Shown: positions 14,746 to 24,011 of the stretch, in pieces
Position numbering within the stretch: the first letter of the stretch is position 1
Layout of the letters: every line of letters starts with the position of its first letter
Program-made: the position numbers and the translations under genes
Source: Acidobacteriota bacterium
GTDB taxonomy: Bacteria; Acidobacteriota; Terriglobia; Terriglobales; Acidobacteriaceae
Direction: 5' to 3'
Assembly: GCA_016196065.1 (NCBI GenBank)
Contig: JACPYL010000012.1
Location: 744,001 to 808,000 of the forward strand
DNA length: 64,000 nucleotides
Notes under the pieces: model-generated
Told to the model about the DNA's origin: nothing
What the model saw: the letters and a program-made list of their open reading frames with translations, nothing else
The model's database searches: none

Positions 14746-16770
14746 ATGGCACGAGCAACGCGTCGCGAAATCCGCATTGCGATTGATACGGGTGGGACCT
14801 TCACGGACTGCGTGTGGGCGGCAGGCAGTGTGCTCAAAACGCTGAAGGTGTTTTCGACGCCTGACGATCCTTCGCGGGCGATTGCCGAGGCACTACAGAA
14901 AATCGGCGTCACGGAAAATTTCACGCTTCTCCATGGCACGACGGTTGGCACCAACGCGCTTCTGCAACGAAAGGGCGCGCGGGTAGCTCTGATCACGACT
15001 TCCGGATTTGAAGATGTCATCGAAATCGGACGTCAGGCGCGTTCGCAGTTGTATGACTTCTTCTTCGAGCGCGTACCTCCGCTTGTGCCACGAGAACTGC
15101 GCTTCGGAATCAAAGAAAGAATCAGCGCGGACGGACAGGTCCTGGAAACTCCTTCGGTCGAGGGACTGGAACGCCTGAGGGAAATGGTCGCCAGTGCGAA
15201 TGCGGATGCGATCGCCATCTCGCTCTTATTCTCGTTCGCGAATCCGAATGACGAAATAGCGGTGGCAGCGGCTCTGGCGAAACTAGGCAAGCCGCTTTCC
15301 GCCTCTCACAAGATTCTCCCCGAGTTTCGCGAGTACGAGCGCACCAGCACGGTGGTGGTGAATGCTTATTTGCAACCGCTGATGCAAAGCTATCTGCAGA
15401 AAATTGGCGAGCGGGCCAAAAATCTCAGCGAGCGATCACTGGCTGCGACACCGCGCATCTTCGTCATGCAATCCAGCGGCGGGATCACGTCGCTGGATGC
15501 CGCTGCTCGCGAGCCAGTTCGAACCGTACTGTCTGGTCCTGCCGGAGGGTTGGTGGGCGCGGCCGCGATGGCGGCGCGCAGCGGGTTCCCACGCATATTG
15601 TCCTTCGACATGGGAGGAACTTCCACCGACGTCGCTCTGGTTGAAGGCGAGGCGCGTCCCAGCATTGCCGGTGAAGTGGCGGGATTTCCCGTCGGCGTGC
15701 CCATGCTCGACATCCACACGGTCGGCGCGGGTGGTGGTTCGCTGGCTCGCTTCGACGCTGGCGGCGCATTGCGTGTTGGGCCAGAATCGGCGGGCGCCGA
15801 TCCCGGACCAATCTGTTATGGCCGCGGCACGCAGCCCACGGTCACCGATGCCAACCTGATTTTGGGAAGACTGCGCGCGGATCGCTTTCTAGGTGGTGAA
15901 TTCGCTCTGCAGGCGGAACGTGCTCGCAGTCTCACGTCCGAATGGTTGAAGAAGGAGAACTCGCGTTTGACGCTCCTGCAGTTTGCTGCAGGGGTGTTGC
16001 AAGTTGTGAACGCCAACATGGAGCGGGCCCTGCGCGTCGTGTCGATCGAGCGCGGCTACGATCCCCGCGACTTTGCCCTGGTCGCGTTTGGAGGAGCGGG
16101 TGGCTTGCACGCCTGCGAACTCGCCCAGTCGTTGGGCATCCCAACGGTCATCGTGCCGGCTCGCCCGGGAGCACTCTCGGCATTTGGAATTCTGGTCAGC
16201 GACGCAGTCAAAGATTTTTCGCGAACTTTACTGTGGAATCTTTCCACGAGAAAACCGCGCCCAGAATTGGAACGAGAATTTCGAAAGCTTGAGGTCCTGG
16301 CGCGAAAAGAGTTTCTTGCGGAAAGATGGGTCGGACGTCCGATCTTCGAACGCAGTCTCGATCTGCGTTACCGGGGACAAGGTTATGAACTCAACGTTCC
16401 TGCTACCGGAGATGCGACAGCCCACTTTCATCAGGAACATCAACGACGCTACGGATATCACCATGCAGCGAAGGAAATCGAGTTGGTGACCGTGCGGTTG
16501 CGGGCAAGAGTCAAGGCGCAAGGATTAGACATCACCAGGGACAAGGCTGTCGGCAGACCCTCGGGAAGGGCAAAGCCGCTCGAGCGAGCAAAAGTCATTT
16601 TCCAGGGAAAGGCCGTCATCACTCCGGTATACGAACGCGGCGACTTGATTCCAGATCAATCGTTAAGAGGTCCAGCCGTGGTCACGGAATACAGCGCGAC
16701 CACAGTTATCCCACCGGGCAGGAAATTCTGGGTTGATCGAGCGGAGAACCTTCTGATTGCGATCAAGTGA
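14746..16770 (+). CDS. hyuA: Hydantoinase/oxoprolinase A subunit
   Basis: 675 residues from ATG (MARATRREIRIAIDTGGTFTDC). The N-terminal Hydant_A_N domain has the DTGGTFTD phosphate motif; the ATPase-like core carries HGTTVGTNALL, SGPAGG, FDMGGTSTDV and GAGGGS motifs; a C-terminal domain of the oxoprolinase type ends the protein. Family members cleave 5-oxoproline or N-methylhydantoins (or carboxylate acetone) with ATP hydrolysis. The B subunit normally encoded next door is absent here, so the enzyme must be completed by a distant gene, or act alone. Confidence 0.88.
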   Translation: MARATRREIRIAIDTGGTFTDCVWAAGSVLKTLKVFSTPDDPSRAIAEALQKIGVTENFTLLHGTTVGTNALLQRKGARVALITTSGFEDVIEIGRQARSQLYDFFFERVPPLVPRELRFGIKERISADGQVLETPSVEGLERLREMVASANADAIAISLLFSFANPNDEIAVAAALAKLGKPLSASHKILPEFREYERTSTVVVNAYLQPLMQSYLQKIGERAKNLSERSLAATPRIFVMQSSGGITSLDAAAREPVRTVLSGPAGGLVGAAAMAARSGFPRILSFDMGGTSTDVALVEGEARPSIAGEVAGFPVGVPMLDIHTVGAGGGSLARFDAGGALRVGPESAGADPGPICYGRGTQPTVTDANLILGRLRADRFLGGEFALQAERARSLTSEWLKKENSRLTLLQFAAGVLQVVNANMERALRVVSIERGYDPRDFALVAFGGAGGLHACELAQSLGIPTVIVPARPGALSAFGILVSDAVKDFSRTLLWNLSTRKPRPELEREFRKLEVLARKEFLAERWVGRPIFERSLDLRYRGQGYELNVPATGDATAHFHQEHQRRYGYHHAAKEIELVTVRLRARVKAQGLDITRDKAVGRPSGRAKPLERAKVIFQGKAVITPVYERGDLIPDQSLRGPAVVTEYSATTVIPPGRKFWVDRAENLLIAIK

Positions 16771-16805
16771 GATCGGGCAATCCCCATCTCTATCTCGAGC
16801 CTATC

Positions 16806-17000
16806 TCAGCCTTCTTCCTCGGGCGCTTTACCCTCTTCCAGCGCCATATCTTTGAACTCGCTGGACTCGAAGACGTCCCCGCACTCTTTGCATTCCACAT
16901 ATTCGGTGTCTTCGACGCGGGAAACGATCTGCACCCGGGGATGCTTACACGGCTGCGGAGTGGTCTTGGCAGGGGGTTGCGGCGGCGGGCTTGTCGTCAT
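16806..17000 (-). CDS. Small zinc-ribbon protein
   Basis: 64 residues. A proline-rich start is followed by CKHPRVQIVSR...VECKECGDVF, giving a C-x-H / C-x2-C zinc site, and an acidic tail. It is short but the metal-ligand spacing and composition are convincing. Function unknown. It lies back-to-back with the isc operon's upstream region. Confidence 0.6.
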   Translation of the reverse strand: MTTSPPPQPPAKTTPQPCKHPRVQIVSRVEDTEYVECKECGDVFESSEFKDMALEEGKAPEEEG

Positions 17001-17198
17001 AGATTCCGGGTCCGCTCTGATTCTGAAAGAGCGGCTGATTCCAATAACCGGGAAATTTGCCGTATTTTAGAACGCTGGTTCAGGATGTCAAGTACCCTCA
17101 GACCGGCATTCCGATTACTCGCCGCGAAGCCCTCGCTAACCTGTTCAGAGCACTAAACTTGCCGTCCATTGCAAAATTCAGCCGTTGCCTGCGTGGGC

Positions 17199-17228
17199 TT
17201 GCGTTCGGGCTCCCAACGGCAGTAATAT
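17199..17228 (+). promoter_or_regulatory. Likely isc operon promoter
   Basis: TTGCGT (17199-17204) and TAATAT (17223-17228) are 18 bases apart, a sigma-70-like promoter. The predicted start falls at the first bases of the IscR-type operator pair. Confidence 0.6.
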
Positions 17229-17230
17229 GT

Positions 17231-17280
17231 ATATGCGACCAAAACAGTCGGCAATCTATACGACCTTATCGGTCGGCATT
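17231..17280 (+). promoter_or_regulatory. Two tandem 25-bp IscR type-1 operators
   Basis: Two head-to-tail 25-bp units (17231-17255 and 17256-17280), each with CGACC-N5-GTCGGC dyads flanked by A/T. They follow the E. coli IscR type-1 pattern, ATA-N3-GAC-N6-AGTC-N3-TAT; the first unit matches it closely, the second has GGTC for AGTC. The end of unit two is seven bases before the iscR ATG. Autorepression by [2Fe-2S] IscR is the expected logic (known for E. coli; inferred here). Confidence 0.7.
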
Positions 17281-17287
17281 ACAAGCA

Positions 17288-17740
17288 ATGCTGAAACTGA
17301 CCAAAAAAGCGGACTACGGCCTGATGGCGATGAAGCACTTCGCCGAGCGTGCCCCGAAGGGTTCATGCAGCGCCAAGGACGTGGCCGAAGCCTACGGCAT
17401 CCCGCAGGAAGCACTGGCGAAGATTCTGCAACGGCTGGCGAAGGCCGGCTTGCTGCGATCGCAACACGGGATTAACGGTGGATATACCCTGGCCCGCGAT
17501 CCGAATACGATTTCGGCGTTTGAGGTCATCCAGGCGATCGATGGCCCGCTCTTTATTACTTCCTGCATCACGGTGCGGGGCGAATGCGATCAGACGGACC
17601 GCTGCACGATTCGCGAACCGTTGCGCAAAGTAAATGAAAGCATCGAGCAGGTGTTGAAGAAGATCAAAATATCGCACATGCGAGAAGAGCCGGAAATGAT
17701 TGAGATTTCAAAACCGGCGGAACTCGTAACGATCATTTAG
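17288..17740 (+). CDS. iscR: Rrf2-family Fe-S cluster regulator, IscR-like
   Basis: 150 residues. The winged helix-turn-helix ([15 protein letters not shown]..., [32 protein letters not shown]) is typical Rrf2. The cluster loop has C93, C100 and C106 (E. coli IscR: C92, C98, C104), so an Fe-S cluster is likely. It is the first gene of the isc operon and probably senses cluster supply, repressing the operon through the two operators just upstream. A longer upstream reading would run over promoter and operators and is rejected. Confidence 0.92.
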   Translation: MLKLTKKADYGLMAMKHFAERAPKGSCSAKDVAEAYGIPQEALAKILQRLAKAGLLRSQHGINGGYTLARDPNTISAFEVIQAIDGPLFITSCITVRGECDQTDRCTIREPLRKVNESIEQVLKKIKISHMREEPEMIEISKPAELVTII

Positions 17741-17781
17741 CCGGCGACTCGCCGGCAAGAGATTTGAGGAGAACAGCAATC

Positions 17782-19071
17782 ATGAGCACGGATGTGAAGA
17801 CGGCGCCCCCAGCCACCCAGACCAACGAACAGCGCGCGGCAGCAGACGGCATTAAACTGCCGATCTACATGGACAATCACGCGACCACGCAGCTTGATCC
17901 GCGAGTTCTGGAAGAAATGCTGCCTTACTTCATGGAGAAATTTGGCAACGCCGCGAGCCGCAATCATCCTTTTGGATGGGCGGCAGAAGAAGCGGTTGAA
18001 TTATCGCGTGAGCGCATCGCGAAGTTGATTGGAGCGACCGCGAAAGAAATCATCTTTACGTCAGGCGCAACCGAGAGCGATAACCTCGCCATCAAGGGCG
18101 TTGCCGAGATGTATCGCGAGAAGGGCAACCACATCATCACCGCGGTCACCGAGCACAAGGCGGTGCTTGATACCTGTAAGCATCTCGAGAAGTATGGCTT
18201 CCGCGTCACATATTTGCCGGTGCAGAAGAGTGGCCTGGTTGATCTCGACGACCTGAAACGCGCCATGGACGACAAGACGATCCTGGTTACGATCATGGCT
18301 GCGAACAATGAAATCGGCGTGATTCAGCCGCTGGCGGAAATCGGAACGCTTTGTCGCGAGCGCGGCGTCATTTTCCACACTGACGCGGTGCAGGCGATTG
18401 GCAAAGTTCCGGTCGATGTCAACAAGATGAACATCGACGTCGCGTCCATCACTGGACACAAGCTGTATGGGCCGAAGGGCGTGGGCGCTCTGTATGTGCG
18501 CCGCAAGAACCCGCGCGTGCAGCTGGTGCCGATGATCGATGGCGGAGGCCACGAACGCGGCATGCGATCTGGAACGCTGAATGTTCCCGGCATCGCTGGT
18601 CTCGGCAAGGCCTGCGCGATTGCGATGGAAGAAATGCCACAGGAGTCCTGCAAGATCGCCGGCCTGCGGAATCGGCTGCGCGACAAAATCATGGGCCGTC
18701 TCGACGAGACCTATATCAACGGCTCGATGGAGCAGCGGCTGCCGGGCAACTTGAATATCAGCTTCGCTTACGTGGAAGGCGAGTCGCTGCTGATGGGCAT
18801 CAATGATATTGCGGTATCGAGCGGTTCGGCCTGCACCTCGGCGACGCTGGAGCCATCCTATGTATTGAAGGCTCTGGGCACGGGCGACGATCTGGCGCAT
18901 AGCTCGATCCGTTTCGGCATCGGACGTTTTAATACCGAGGCCGAAGTCGACTACGTAGCGGATCGCGTGATCGAGACCGTTGAACGTCTGCGTGAACTTT
19001 CGCCGCTTTACGAGATGGCGAAAGAAGGCATCGATCTGAAGTCCGTGAAGTGGGTTGGAGAAGCGCACTAG
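17782..19071 (+). CDS. iscS: Cysteine desulfurase
   Basis: 429 residues from ATG with GAGGAG ten bases upstream. Class V aminotransferase fold: MDNHATTQ start, [10 protein letters not shown], the PLP lysine in [12 protein letters not shown] near residue 227, and the mobile active-site cysteine in SSGSACTS near residue 351. It removes sulfur from L-cysteine as a persulfide and hands it to IscU. A non-conserved lead of about 28 residues precedes the usual N-terminus. The gene follows iscR by 41 bases. Confidence 0.96.
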   Translation: MSTDVKTAPPATQTNEQRAAADGIKLPIYMDNHATTQLDPRVLEEMLPYFMEKFGNAASRNHPFGWAAEEAVELSRERIAKLIGATAKEIIFTSGATESDNLAIKGVAEMYREKGNHIITAVTEHKAVLDTCKHLEKYGFRVTYLPVQKSGLVDLDDLKRAMDDKTILVTIMAANNEIGVIQPLAEIGTLCRERGVIFHTDAVQAIGKVPVDVNKMNIDVASITGHKLYGPKGVGALYVRRKNPRVQLVPMIDGGGHERGMRSGTLNVPGIAGLGKACAIAMEEMPQESCKIAGLRNRLRDKIMGRLDETYINGSMEQRLPGNLNISFAYVEGESLLMGINDIAVSSGSACTSATLEPSYVLKALGTGDDLAHSSIRFGIGRFNTEAEVDYVADRVIETVERLRELSPLYEMAKEGIDLKSVKWVGEAH

Positions 19072-19194
19072 CACTGCTTCGGGCCCCGAGCTGCGAGCGA
19101 GCAGGGTTTCTTGTAACTTGATTTTGATTGCTCGAAGCTCGCGGCTCGAAGCTCGCAGCCTAAGTTTTAGATTTTGAAAGAGTGAGGAGAACAC

Positions 19195-19611
19195 ATGGCG
19201 TATAGCGATAAAGTGATTGACCACTACAACCATCCACGCAACGTTGGTTCCATGGACAAGGCCAGCGCCGACGTGGGCACCGGTCTGGTTGGCGCGCCCG
19301 AGTGTGGCGACGTCATGAAGCTGCAGATCAAGGTCAATCCGGAAACGAACGTGATTGAAGACGCGAAGTTCAAGACCTTTGGCTGCGGATCGGCCATTGC
19401 CTCGTCCTCGCTCGCCACCGAGTGGGTGAAAGGCAAGACCATCGACGAAGCTCTCGCGATCAAGAATACGGAGATCGTGAAGGAACTCGCGTTGCCTCCG
19501 GTCAAGATTCACTGCTCGGTACTGGCAGAAGACGCCATCCGCGCGGCGATTGGTGACTGGAAGAAGAAGCAGGACGCGACGAAGCCGGTAGCGGTTCAGA
19601 CAGCGCAGTAA
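19195..19611 (+). CDS. iscU: Fe-S cluster scaffold protein IscU
   Basis: 138 residues, start ATG with GAGGAG. Conserved ligands: C37 with the D39 that makes the cluster labile, C63 (TFGCGSAIAS), and C106 in LPPVKIHC, which is also the HscA recognition motif LPPVK. It builds [2Fe-2S] and [4Fe-4S] clusters with IscS and Fdx. The preceding 123-base spacer has short repeats of GCTCGAAGCTCG. Confidence 0.96.
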   Translation: MAYSDKVIDHYNHPRNVGSMDKASADVGTGLVGAPECGDVMKLQIKVNPETNVIEDAKFKTFGCGSAIASSSLATEWVKGKTIDEALAIKNTEIVKELALPPVKIHCSVLAEDAIRAAIGDWKKKQDATKPVAVQTAQ

Positions 19612-19711
19612 GACCGCTGCAGGCCACGAGCGGCGAGCTTCGAGCGATCAATGCCAAACCGCTCGGCGTTCAGGTTGCTCGTAGCTAGCGGCTCGAAGCC
19701 CGTAGCTCCCT

Positions 19712-20086
19712 ATGGAACAAACGACACAATCCGCAGCGCCCGCGGCTCCTGTCAAAGGGATCCAGATCACTGACAAGGCGATCGCCAAGGTGCGTGCGGC
19801 GATGGAGAAGGAAGGCATCTCGCCCGAGCAGGGAGGCCTTCGCCTCGGCGTGCAGGGCGGTGGATGCTCGGGACTGAGTTACAGCGTTCGTTTCGATACG
19901 CAGCCTCGTGAGCGGGATCGCGTGTTCACATTTGGCGATGTGCGTGTGTTCGTGGACCCGAAGTCGTTTATCTATCTGCACGGGATGGTTCTTGATTATC
20001 AGGAGACGCTCATGCAGCAGGGCTTTGTGTTCGTAAATCCGAACTCGACGAAGTCCTGCGGCTGCGGCACGTCGTTCTCCGCATAG
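19712..20086 (+). CDS. iscA: A-type Fe-S carrier protein
   Basis: 124 residues. A short Ala/Pro-rich lead precedes a normal A-type domain (ITDKAIAKVRAAM...). The three metal-ligand cysteines are in GGGCSGLSY and in the C-terminal SCGCGTSF. It carries iron or clusters from IscU to apo-proteins. The order iscS-iscU-iscA is the standard one; a 100-base repeat-rich spacer separates it from iscU. Confidence 0.94.
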   Translation: MEQTTQSAAPAAPVKGIQITDKAIAKVRAAMEKEGISPEQGGLRLGVQGGGCSGLSYSVRFDTQPRERDRVFTFGDVRVFVDPKSFIYLHGMVLDYQETLMQQGFVFVNPNSTKSCGCGTSFSA

Positions 20087-20090
20087 CTCT

Positions 20091-20158
20091 TGTGGGCACA
20101 GGTTCTGTGGGCACAGGTCTCTGACCTGTGCAGGACAGGTCGACGACCTGTCCCCACA
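20091..20158. repeat. REP-like repeat in the iscA-hscB spacer
   Basis: Contains GGGCACAGGT twice, then the palindromes CAGGTCTCTGACCTG and GACAGGTCGACGACCTGTC. A related sequence lies inside the gtrA reading frame near 34,200-34,246. Confidence 0.75.
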
Positions 20159-20180
20159 CATATCCGCCCAAGATTTTTGC

Positions 20181-20921
20181 ATGGCAAATCCAGAATCCAA
20201 ATCGTCGTTGATCATGCCGGGGGACGAGACCTCGAGTTGCTGGTCCTGCGGAACCATGCGGGCCGTTCATTTTTGTAGTGCCTGCGGCAAAGTGCAGCCG
20301 CCCGCACCCGCGGACTACTTCATGTTCTTCGGTTTTCCGCGCAAATTGGAACTGGACACCGCGCTGCTTGAAAAAGAGTTTTACGCCCTCAGCCGGAGAC
20401 TCCATCCGGATATGTCAGCGCAGGCCGATAGCCAGGAGCGGTCCTGGAGCCTGGAGCAAAGTTCGCTGCTCAACGACGCGTATCGCACGCTCAAAGATCC
20501 GATCAAGCGCACGGAATATCTGTTGCGCTTGGAAGGAGTAGAGCTTGAAGAGCAGTCCAAACAGGCCACAGAGAAGGCTCGTGCGAGTGGAGAAGTAAAA
20601 AAGCAAGTTGTGCCGCCCGATCTTCTGGAAGAAGTGTTTGAGCTGAACCTGCAGCTTGAAGAATTCAAGATGCAGAAGAAGATGGGTGAGAATGATCCCG
20701 CGTTGCTCGAAGAAATCGGGAAAGCGAAACTTCATCTGGAAGAAAAGAACGGTGCCTTGCTGGCCGAACTTCAAGCTGATTGGACGCAGTGGGACAAAGC
20801 AGTAGACGGCTGTACAGAAGCAGAGCGCCTGAAAATCCGCGACCACATGGTGGACGTACTGAATCGCAGAAACTACGTGCGGAACCTGGTACGGGACGTA
20901 AATGAAGCTCTGGAAGGCTAA
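20181..20921 (+). CDS. hscB: Fe-S co-chaperone HscB with N-terminal zinc finger
   Basis: 246 residues. Residues 20-35 form a C-x2-C-x8-C-x2-C motif (C20, C23, C32, C35), then a J-domain from DYFMFFGFPRKL with HPD at 75-77, and the C-terminal three-helix IscU-binding domain. HscB delivers IscU to HscA and stimulates its ATPase. E. coli HscB lacks the cysteine motif; human HSC20 has a comparable N-terminal zinc site, so this form resembles the mitochondrial type. The C-terminal part is longer than in E. coli. Confidence 0.92.
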   Translation: MANPESKSSLIMPGDETSSCWSCGTMRAVHFCSACGKVQPPAPADYFMFFGFPRKLELDTALLEKEFYALSRRLHPDMSAQADSQERSWSLEQSSLLNDAYRTLKDPIKRTEYLLRLEGVELEEQSKQATEKARASGEVKKQVVPPDLLEEVFELNLQLEEFKMQKKMGENDPALLEEIGKAKLHLEEKNGALLAELQADWTQWDKAVDGCTEAERLKIRDHMVDVLNRRNYVRNLVRDVNEALEG

Positions 20922-21013
20922 AGATTTTGTAATTTGGTAGTCGGGTATTTTGCAATTTAAAAACCCAGACTATCGACAACAATTACCAAATTACCCGATT
21001 GCGAAATTACCAA

Positions 21014-22909
21014 ATGGACTACATCGTCGGCATCGATCTCGGGACCACGAATTCTCTGGTGGCGTATATGCGCGGAGATTCGCCTGTCGTCATTCCGGGA
21101 GAAGATGGACTGAATCTTGTGCCGTCGGTGGTTGCGCTCGACGAGAAAAATCAGATTGTTGTCGGCAATGCGGCGCGCAAGTATTTGATCGAGACGCCGG
21201 AACGGTCAGTCTACTCGGTCAAACGGCTGATGGGACGCGGCGTGGAAGACATTCAAGAAGAGCTGAAATTCTTTCCGTTTCACCTGGCCGACGACATTCA
21301 GCCCGGTGAAGTCCTGCGCATCAAAGTAGGAGAGCGGTCTTACAACCCGCCGGAAATTTCCGCGCATGTGTTGCGGCAACTGAAGCGGAACGCGGAGCGC
21401 TTTTTTGCGGCACCGGTCACGAAGGCAGTCATCACTGTCCCGGCATATTTCAACGATGCGCAACGGCAAGCGACAAAAGATGCTGGACGCATTGCAGGAC
21501 TGGATGTTCTGCGCCTTGTGAACGAGCCGACGGCGGCCTCACTCGCGTATGGTCTCGACAAAAAGAAGAACGGCATCGTGGCCGTGTACGACCTGGGCGG
21601 CGGCACGTTCGACATTTCGATTCTCAAGTTGCACGATGGGATCTTTGAAGTCATATCCACGAATGGCGACACGCACCTTGGCGGCGACGACATCGACAAT
21701 CTGCTGATCTCGATTGCGCTCGACGACATACAGGGCGATTTGAAGCTGAATGTGCGGAGAAATGGCGAGGCGGTCGCGCGCATCCGCAAAGCCGTGATTG
21801 AGGCGAAGGTTGCTCTTTCGTCGGAGGCCTCCGCGAAGCTTGATGTGGAATTGCCCGGCGGACAGCGCTACCAGCGCGAAATCACGCGCGAAGGATTCGA
21901 ACAGCTGATCCAGCCTGTCATTGAACGCACAGTTGCGCCCAGCAAGCAGGCGTTGAAAGATGCGGGACTTAGACCCGAACAGATTGACGAAGTCGTGTTG
22001 GTCGGCGGATCCACGCGCATTCCGAAGGTCCGGCAACTCGTTCAAAACCTATTTGGGCGAGTTCCGCACACGGATCTCAATCCTGATGAGGTGGTTGCAT
22101 TGGGGGCGGCGGTGCAGGCGCACATTCTGGGTGGCGGGTCCGATATCACGAAGGAGATGTTGCTGCTCGACGTCACACCTCTTTCGCTTGGAATCGAAGT
22201 AGCCGGCGGCGTGACGGACAAGATCATCCTGCGCAATTCGACCGTGCCTGCGTCCGCGACACAACATTACACGACCCAAGTCGATGGTCAGACCAACGTC
22301 GCGATTCATGTGTTGCAAGGCGAACGCGAACTGGCGCGGGATTGCCGGTCATTGGCGCGCTTTGACCTGAAGGGCATTCCGCCGATGCCAGCGGGACTGC
22401 CGCGAATCGAAGTGAAGTTCCTCATCGACGCGAACGGCATCCTGCAGGTATCGGCACGCGAGCAGCGCAGCGGCCAGGAAGCTCAGATCGCAGTGCAGCC
22501 GAGCTACGGTCTGACCGACGAGCAGGTCGAGGGAATGCTGCTCGAGTCCTACGACTTCGCCGAGGAAGATTTCCGGCAGCGCCAGGTGATCGAAGCTCGG
22601 CGCGAAGCCGAGACGATTCTTACGGCGCTCGCCAAAGGAAAGAAAAACGAAGCCTGGCGTGTGCTGACGAGCGACGAACGCGATCGCATCGCGATGCTGG
22701 AGAAGGAATTGGAAACGGTGCAAACCGGCGATGATTACCAGGCGATCCGTAAGTCCATCGATACGCTCAACCAGGCCACGATGCATCTGGCGGAGTTGAT
22801 GATGGACACCGCAGTGTCTGCAGCCCTTAAAGGAAAAACAATGGGTGAGACCGATCTCGGCGATGGCGGCAATGCGGGGCATCCGGTGGCGAAAGCGGAG
22901 TTTCAGTAG
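21014..22909 (+). CDS. hscA: Fe-S assembly chaperone, Hsp70 family
   Basis: 631 residues. Hsp70 signatures are intact: [24 protein letters not shown] and [13 protein letters not shown]; the substrate domain begins at [16 protein letters not shown]. The lid is shortened against DnaK and ends without a GGGF/EEVD tail. Place between hscB and fdx defines it as the IscU-specific HscA. The 92-base spacer upstream can fold into a long imperfect hairpin (ATTACCAAATTACC repeats) and has no clear ribosome site, so expression may depend on coupling. Confidence 0.93.
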   Translation: MDYIVGIDLGTTNSLVAYMRGDSPVVIPGEDGLNLVPSVVALDEKNQIVVGNAARKYLIETPERSVYSVKRLMGRGVEDIQEELKFFPFHLADDIQPGEVLRIKVGERSYNPPEISAHVLRQLKRNAERFFAAPVTKAVITVPAYFNDAQRQATKDAGRIAGLDVLRLVNEPTAASLAYGLDKKKNGIVAVYDLGGGTFDISILKLHDGIFEVISTNGDTHLGGDDIDNLLISIALDDIQGDLKLNVRRNGEAVARIRKAVIEAKVALSSEASAKLDVELPGGQRYQREITREGFEQLIQPVIERTVAPSKQALKDAGLRPEQIDEVVLVGGSTRIPKVRQLVQNLFGRVPHTDLNPDEVVALGAAVQAHILGGGSDITKEMLLLDVTPLSLGIEVAGGVTDKIILRNSTVPASATQHYTTQVDGQTNVAIHVLQGERELARDCRSLARFDLKGIPPMPAGLPRIEVKFLIDANGILQVSAREQRSGQEAQIAVQPSYGLTDEQVEGMLLESYDFAEEDFRQRQVIEARREAETILTALAKGKKNEAWRVLTSDERDRIAMLEKELETVQTGDDYQAIRKSIDTLNQATMHLAELMMDTAVSAALKGKTMGETDLGDGGNAGHPVAKAEFQ

Positions 22910-22962
22910 GGCAGGTCTCAGTCTCAAAAAGCGTTCTGGCTACTATAATTTCAGGAGCAACG

Positions 22963-23376
22963 ATGTCAGATACAAAAACGCAAGGCGCAGGAACGGCGAC
23001 GGTGGATTCTCCCGGTGAAAACACGGTGGAAGTTACATTTCTTCCCGAGGGCAAGACGGTCACCTTCGAGCATGGCAAACTGCCGTACAAAGATCATGGC
23101 AAGCCGGAGTCGCTACTCGATGTGGCGCTGAACAACGGGATCCATCTCGACCACGCTTGCGGCGGAAATTGTGCCTGCACCACGTGCCACATCTGGGTGA
23201 AGGAAGGCGCGGAGCTGATCTCCGCCATGGAAGACGACGAAGCCGACAAACTCGACATGGCGGCCGATCTGCAACTGAATTCGCGCCTCGGGTGTCAGGC
23301 GGTGATCAACAAGCCGGGCAAAGTCGTCGTAGAGATTCCCGCATGGAATCGCAACTACGTTTCGGAAACACATTAA
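22963..23376 (+). CDS. fdx: [2Fe-2S] ferredoxin of the isc operon
   Basis: 137 residues; AGGAG precedes the ATG. The cysteine pattern C66-x5-C72-x2-C75 plus the distal cysteine in RLGCQAV forms the cluster; the extra C70 equals the conserved non-ligand cysteine of isc-type ferredoxins. A 25-residue flexible N-terminus is unusual. It supplies electrons for cluster assembly on IscU. Confidence 0.94.
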   Translation: MSDTKTQGAGTATVDSPGENTVEVTFLPEGKTVTFEHGKLPYKDHGKPESLLDVALNNGIHLDHACGGNCACTTCHIWVKEGAELISAMEDDEADKLDMAADLQLNSRLGCQAVINKPGKVVVEIPAWNRNYVSETH

Positions 23377-23477
23377 GAAGCAGCAATGGCATCTGGCCGT
23401 TAGCACCTAGCTCGTCTCGCCGAGATCGGAATTCGAGTACGGCCCGTCAGTTTGCTGTCCTCAGGAGGCTCTCGTTC

Positions 23478-23699
23478 ATGCCGAAGCAACTCGCGTGGGA
23501 AGATGCTGAAGACATCGGAATCTTGTTGTCGGAAGCGCATCCGGAAATCGATCCGCTCAGTGTCCGCTTTACCGACCTGCACAAATACGTCGTCGAACTT
23601 CCTGACTTCAAGGACGATCCCAAAAAGTCCAACGAAGGAAAGCTGGAGGCCATTCAGATGGCGTGGCATGCCGAGGTTCTAGATCGAACCCAAGGTTGA
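23478..23699 (+). CDS. iscX: IscX/YfhJ iron-sulfur accessory protein
   Basis: 73 residues from an ATG with AGGAGG ten bases upstream. LAWEDAEDIGILLSEAHPEIDP and VRFTDLHKYVVELPDF are typical IscX. The acidic surface binds IscS and iron and tunes its activity (known for E. coli). It is the final gene of the isc operon; finding it here confirms the isc type over suf. Confidence 0.93.
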   Translation: MPKQLAWEDAEDIGILLSEAHPEIDPLSVRFTDLHKYVVELPDFKDDPKKSNEGKLEAIQMAWHAEVLDRTQG

Positions 23700-23979
23700 G
23701 ATGACCACGGGCCATGCTCGACGCAGGCCGGCAGACATCTTGCATCGCATGTGCACCAATGTGTAGTACGTCTTATTTTTTCTTGTAACAATCTTTTTAC
23801 TCTTCCATGACATCCTACCTAGTGAGGGAGCTTTAACCTTCATCATAGAGCGCTGTGGCACGAGGGTTAGTCGCGCTACCTTATTTGGGAGTTACCGGGG
23901 ACGGCCAGTCCTGCTGGCTGTGGTGCTTCAGGATGAGGGCAGTGCGGACCACAGTCGCTGGTTGGAGTATCCTCCTGGA

Positions 23980-24011
23980 AGGCACGGCGTAGAAGCCGTG
24001 CCTACTTTTTT
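23980..24011 (+). terminator. Terminator between isc operon and GH2 gene
   Basis: AGGCACGGC and GCCGTGCCT form a perfect 9-bp stem with a six-base loop, followed by ACTTTTTT. The stem overlaps the end of the convergent GH2 gene. The 280 bases between iscX and this point show no gene; they include a TA-rich stretch near 23,770-23,800. Confidence 0.85.

Noticed and set aside
16771-17287. HyuB partner of the hydantoinase
   Set aside because: Only a small zinc-ribbon gene and the isc promoter lie downstream; no B-subunit motifs present.
18061-19512. 483-codon minus-strand frame
   Set aside because: Antisense to iscS and iscU; an artefact of G+C-rich codon usage.
23700-23979. Riboswitch or small RNA behind iscX
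   Set aside because: Some short hairpins occur but no known riboswitch core or convincing stem series was found.
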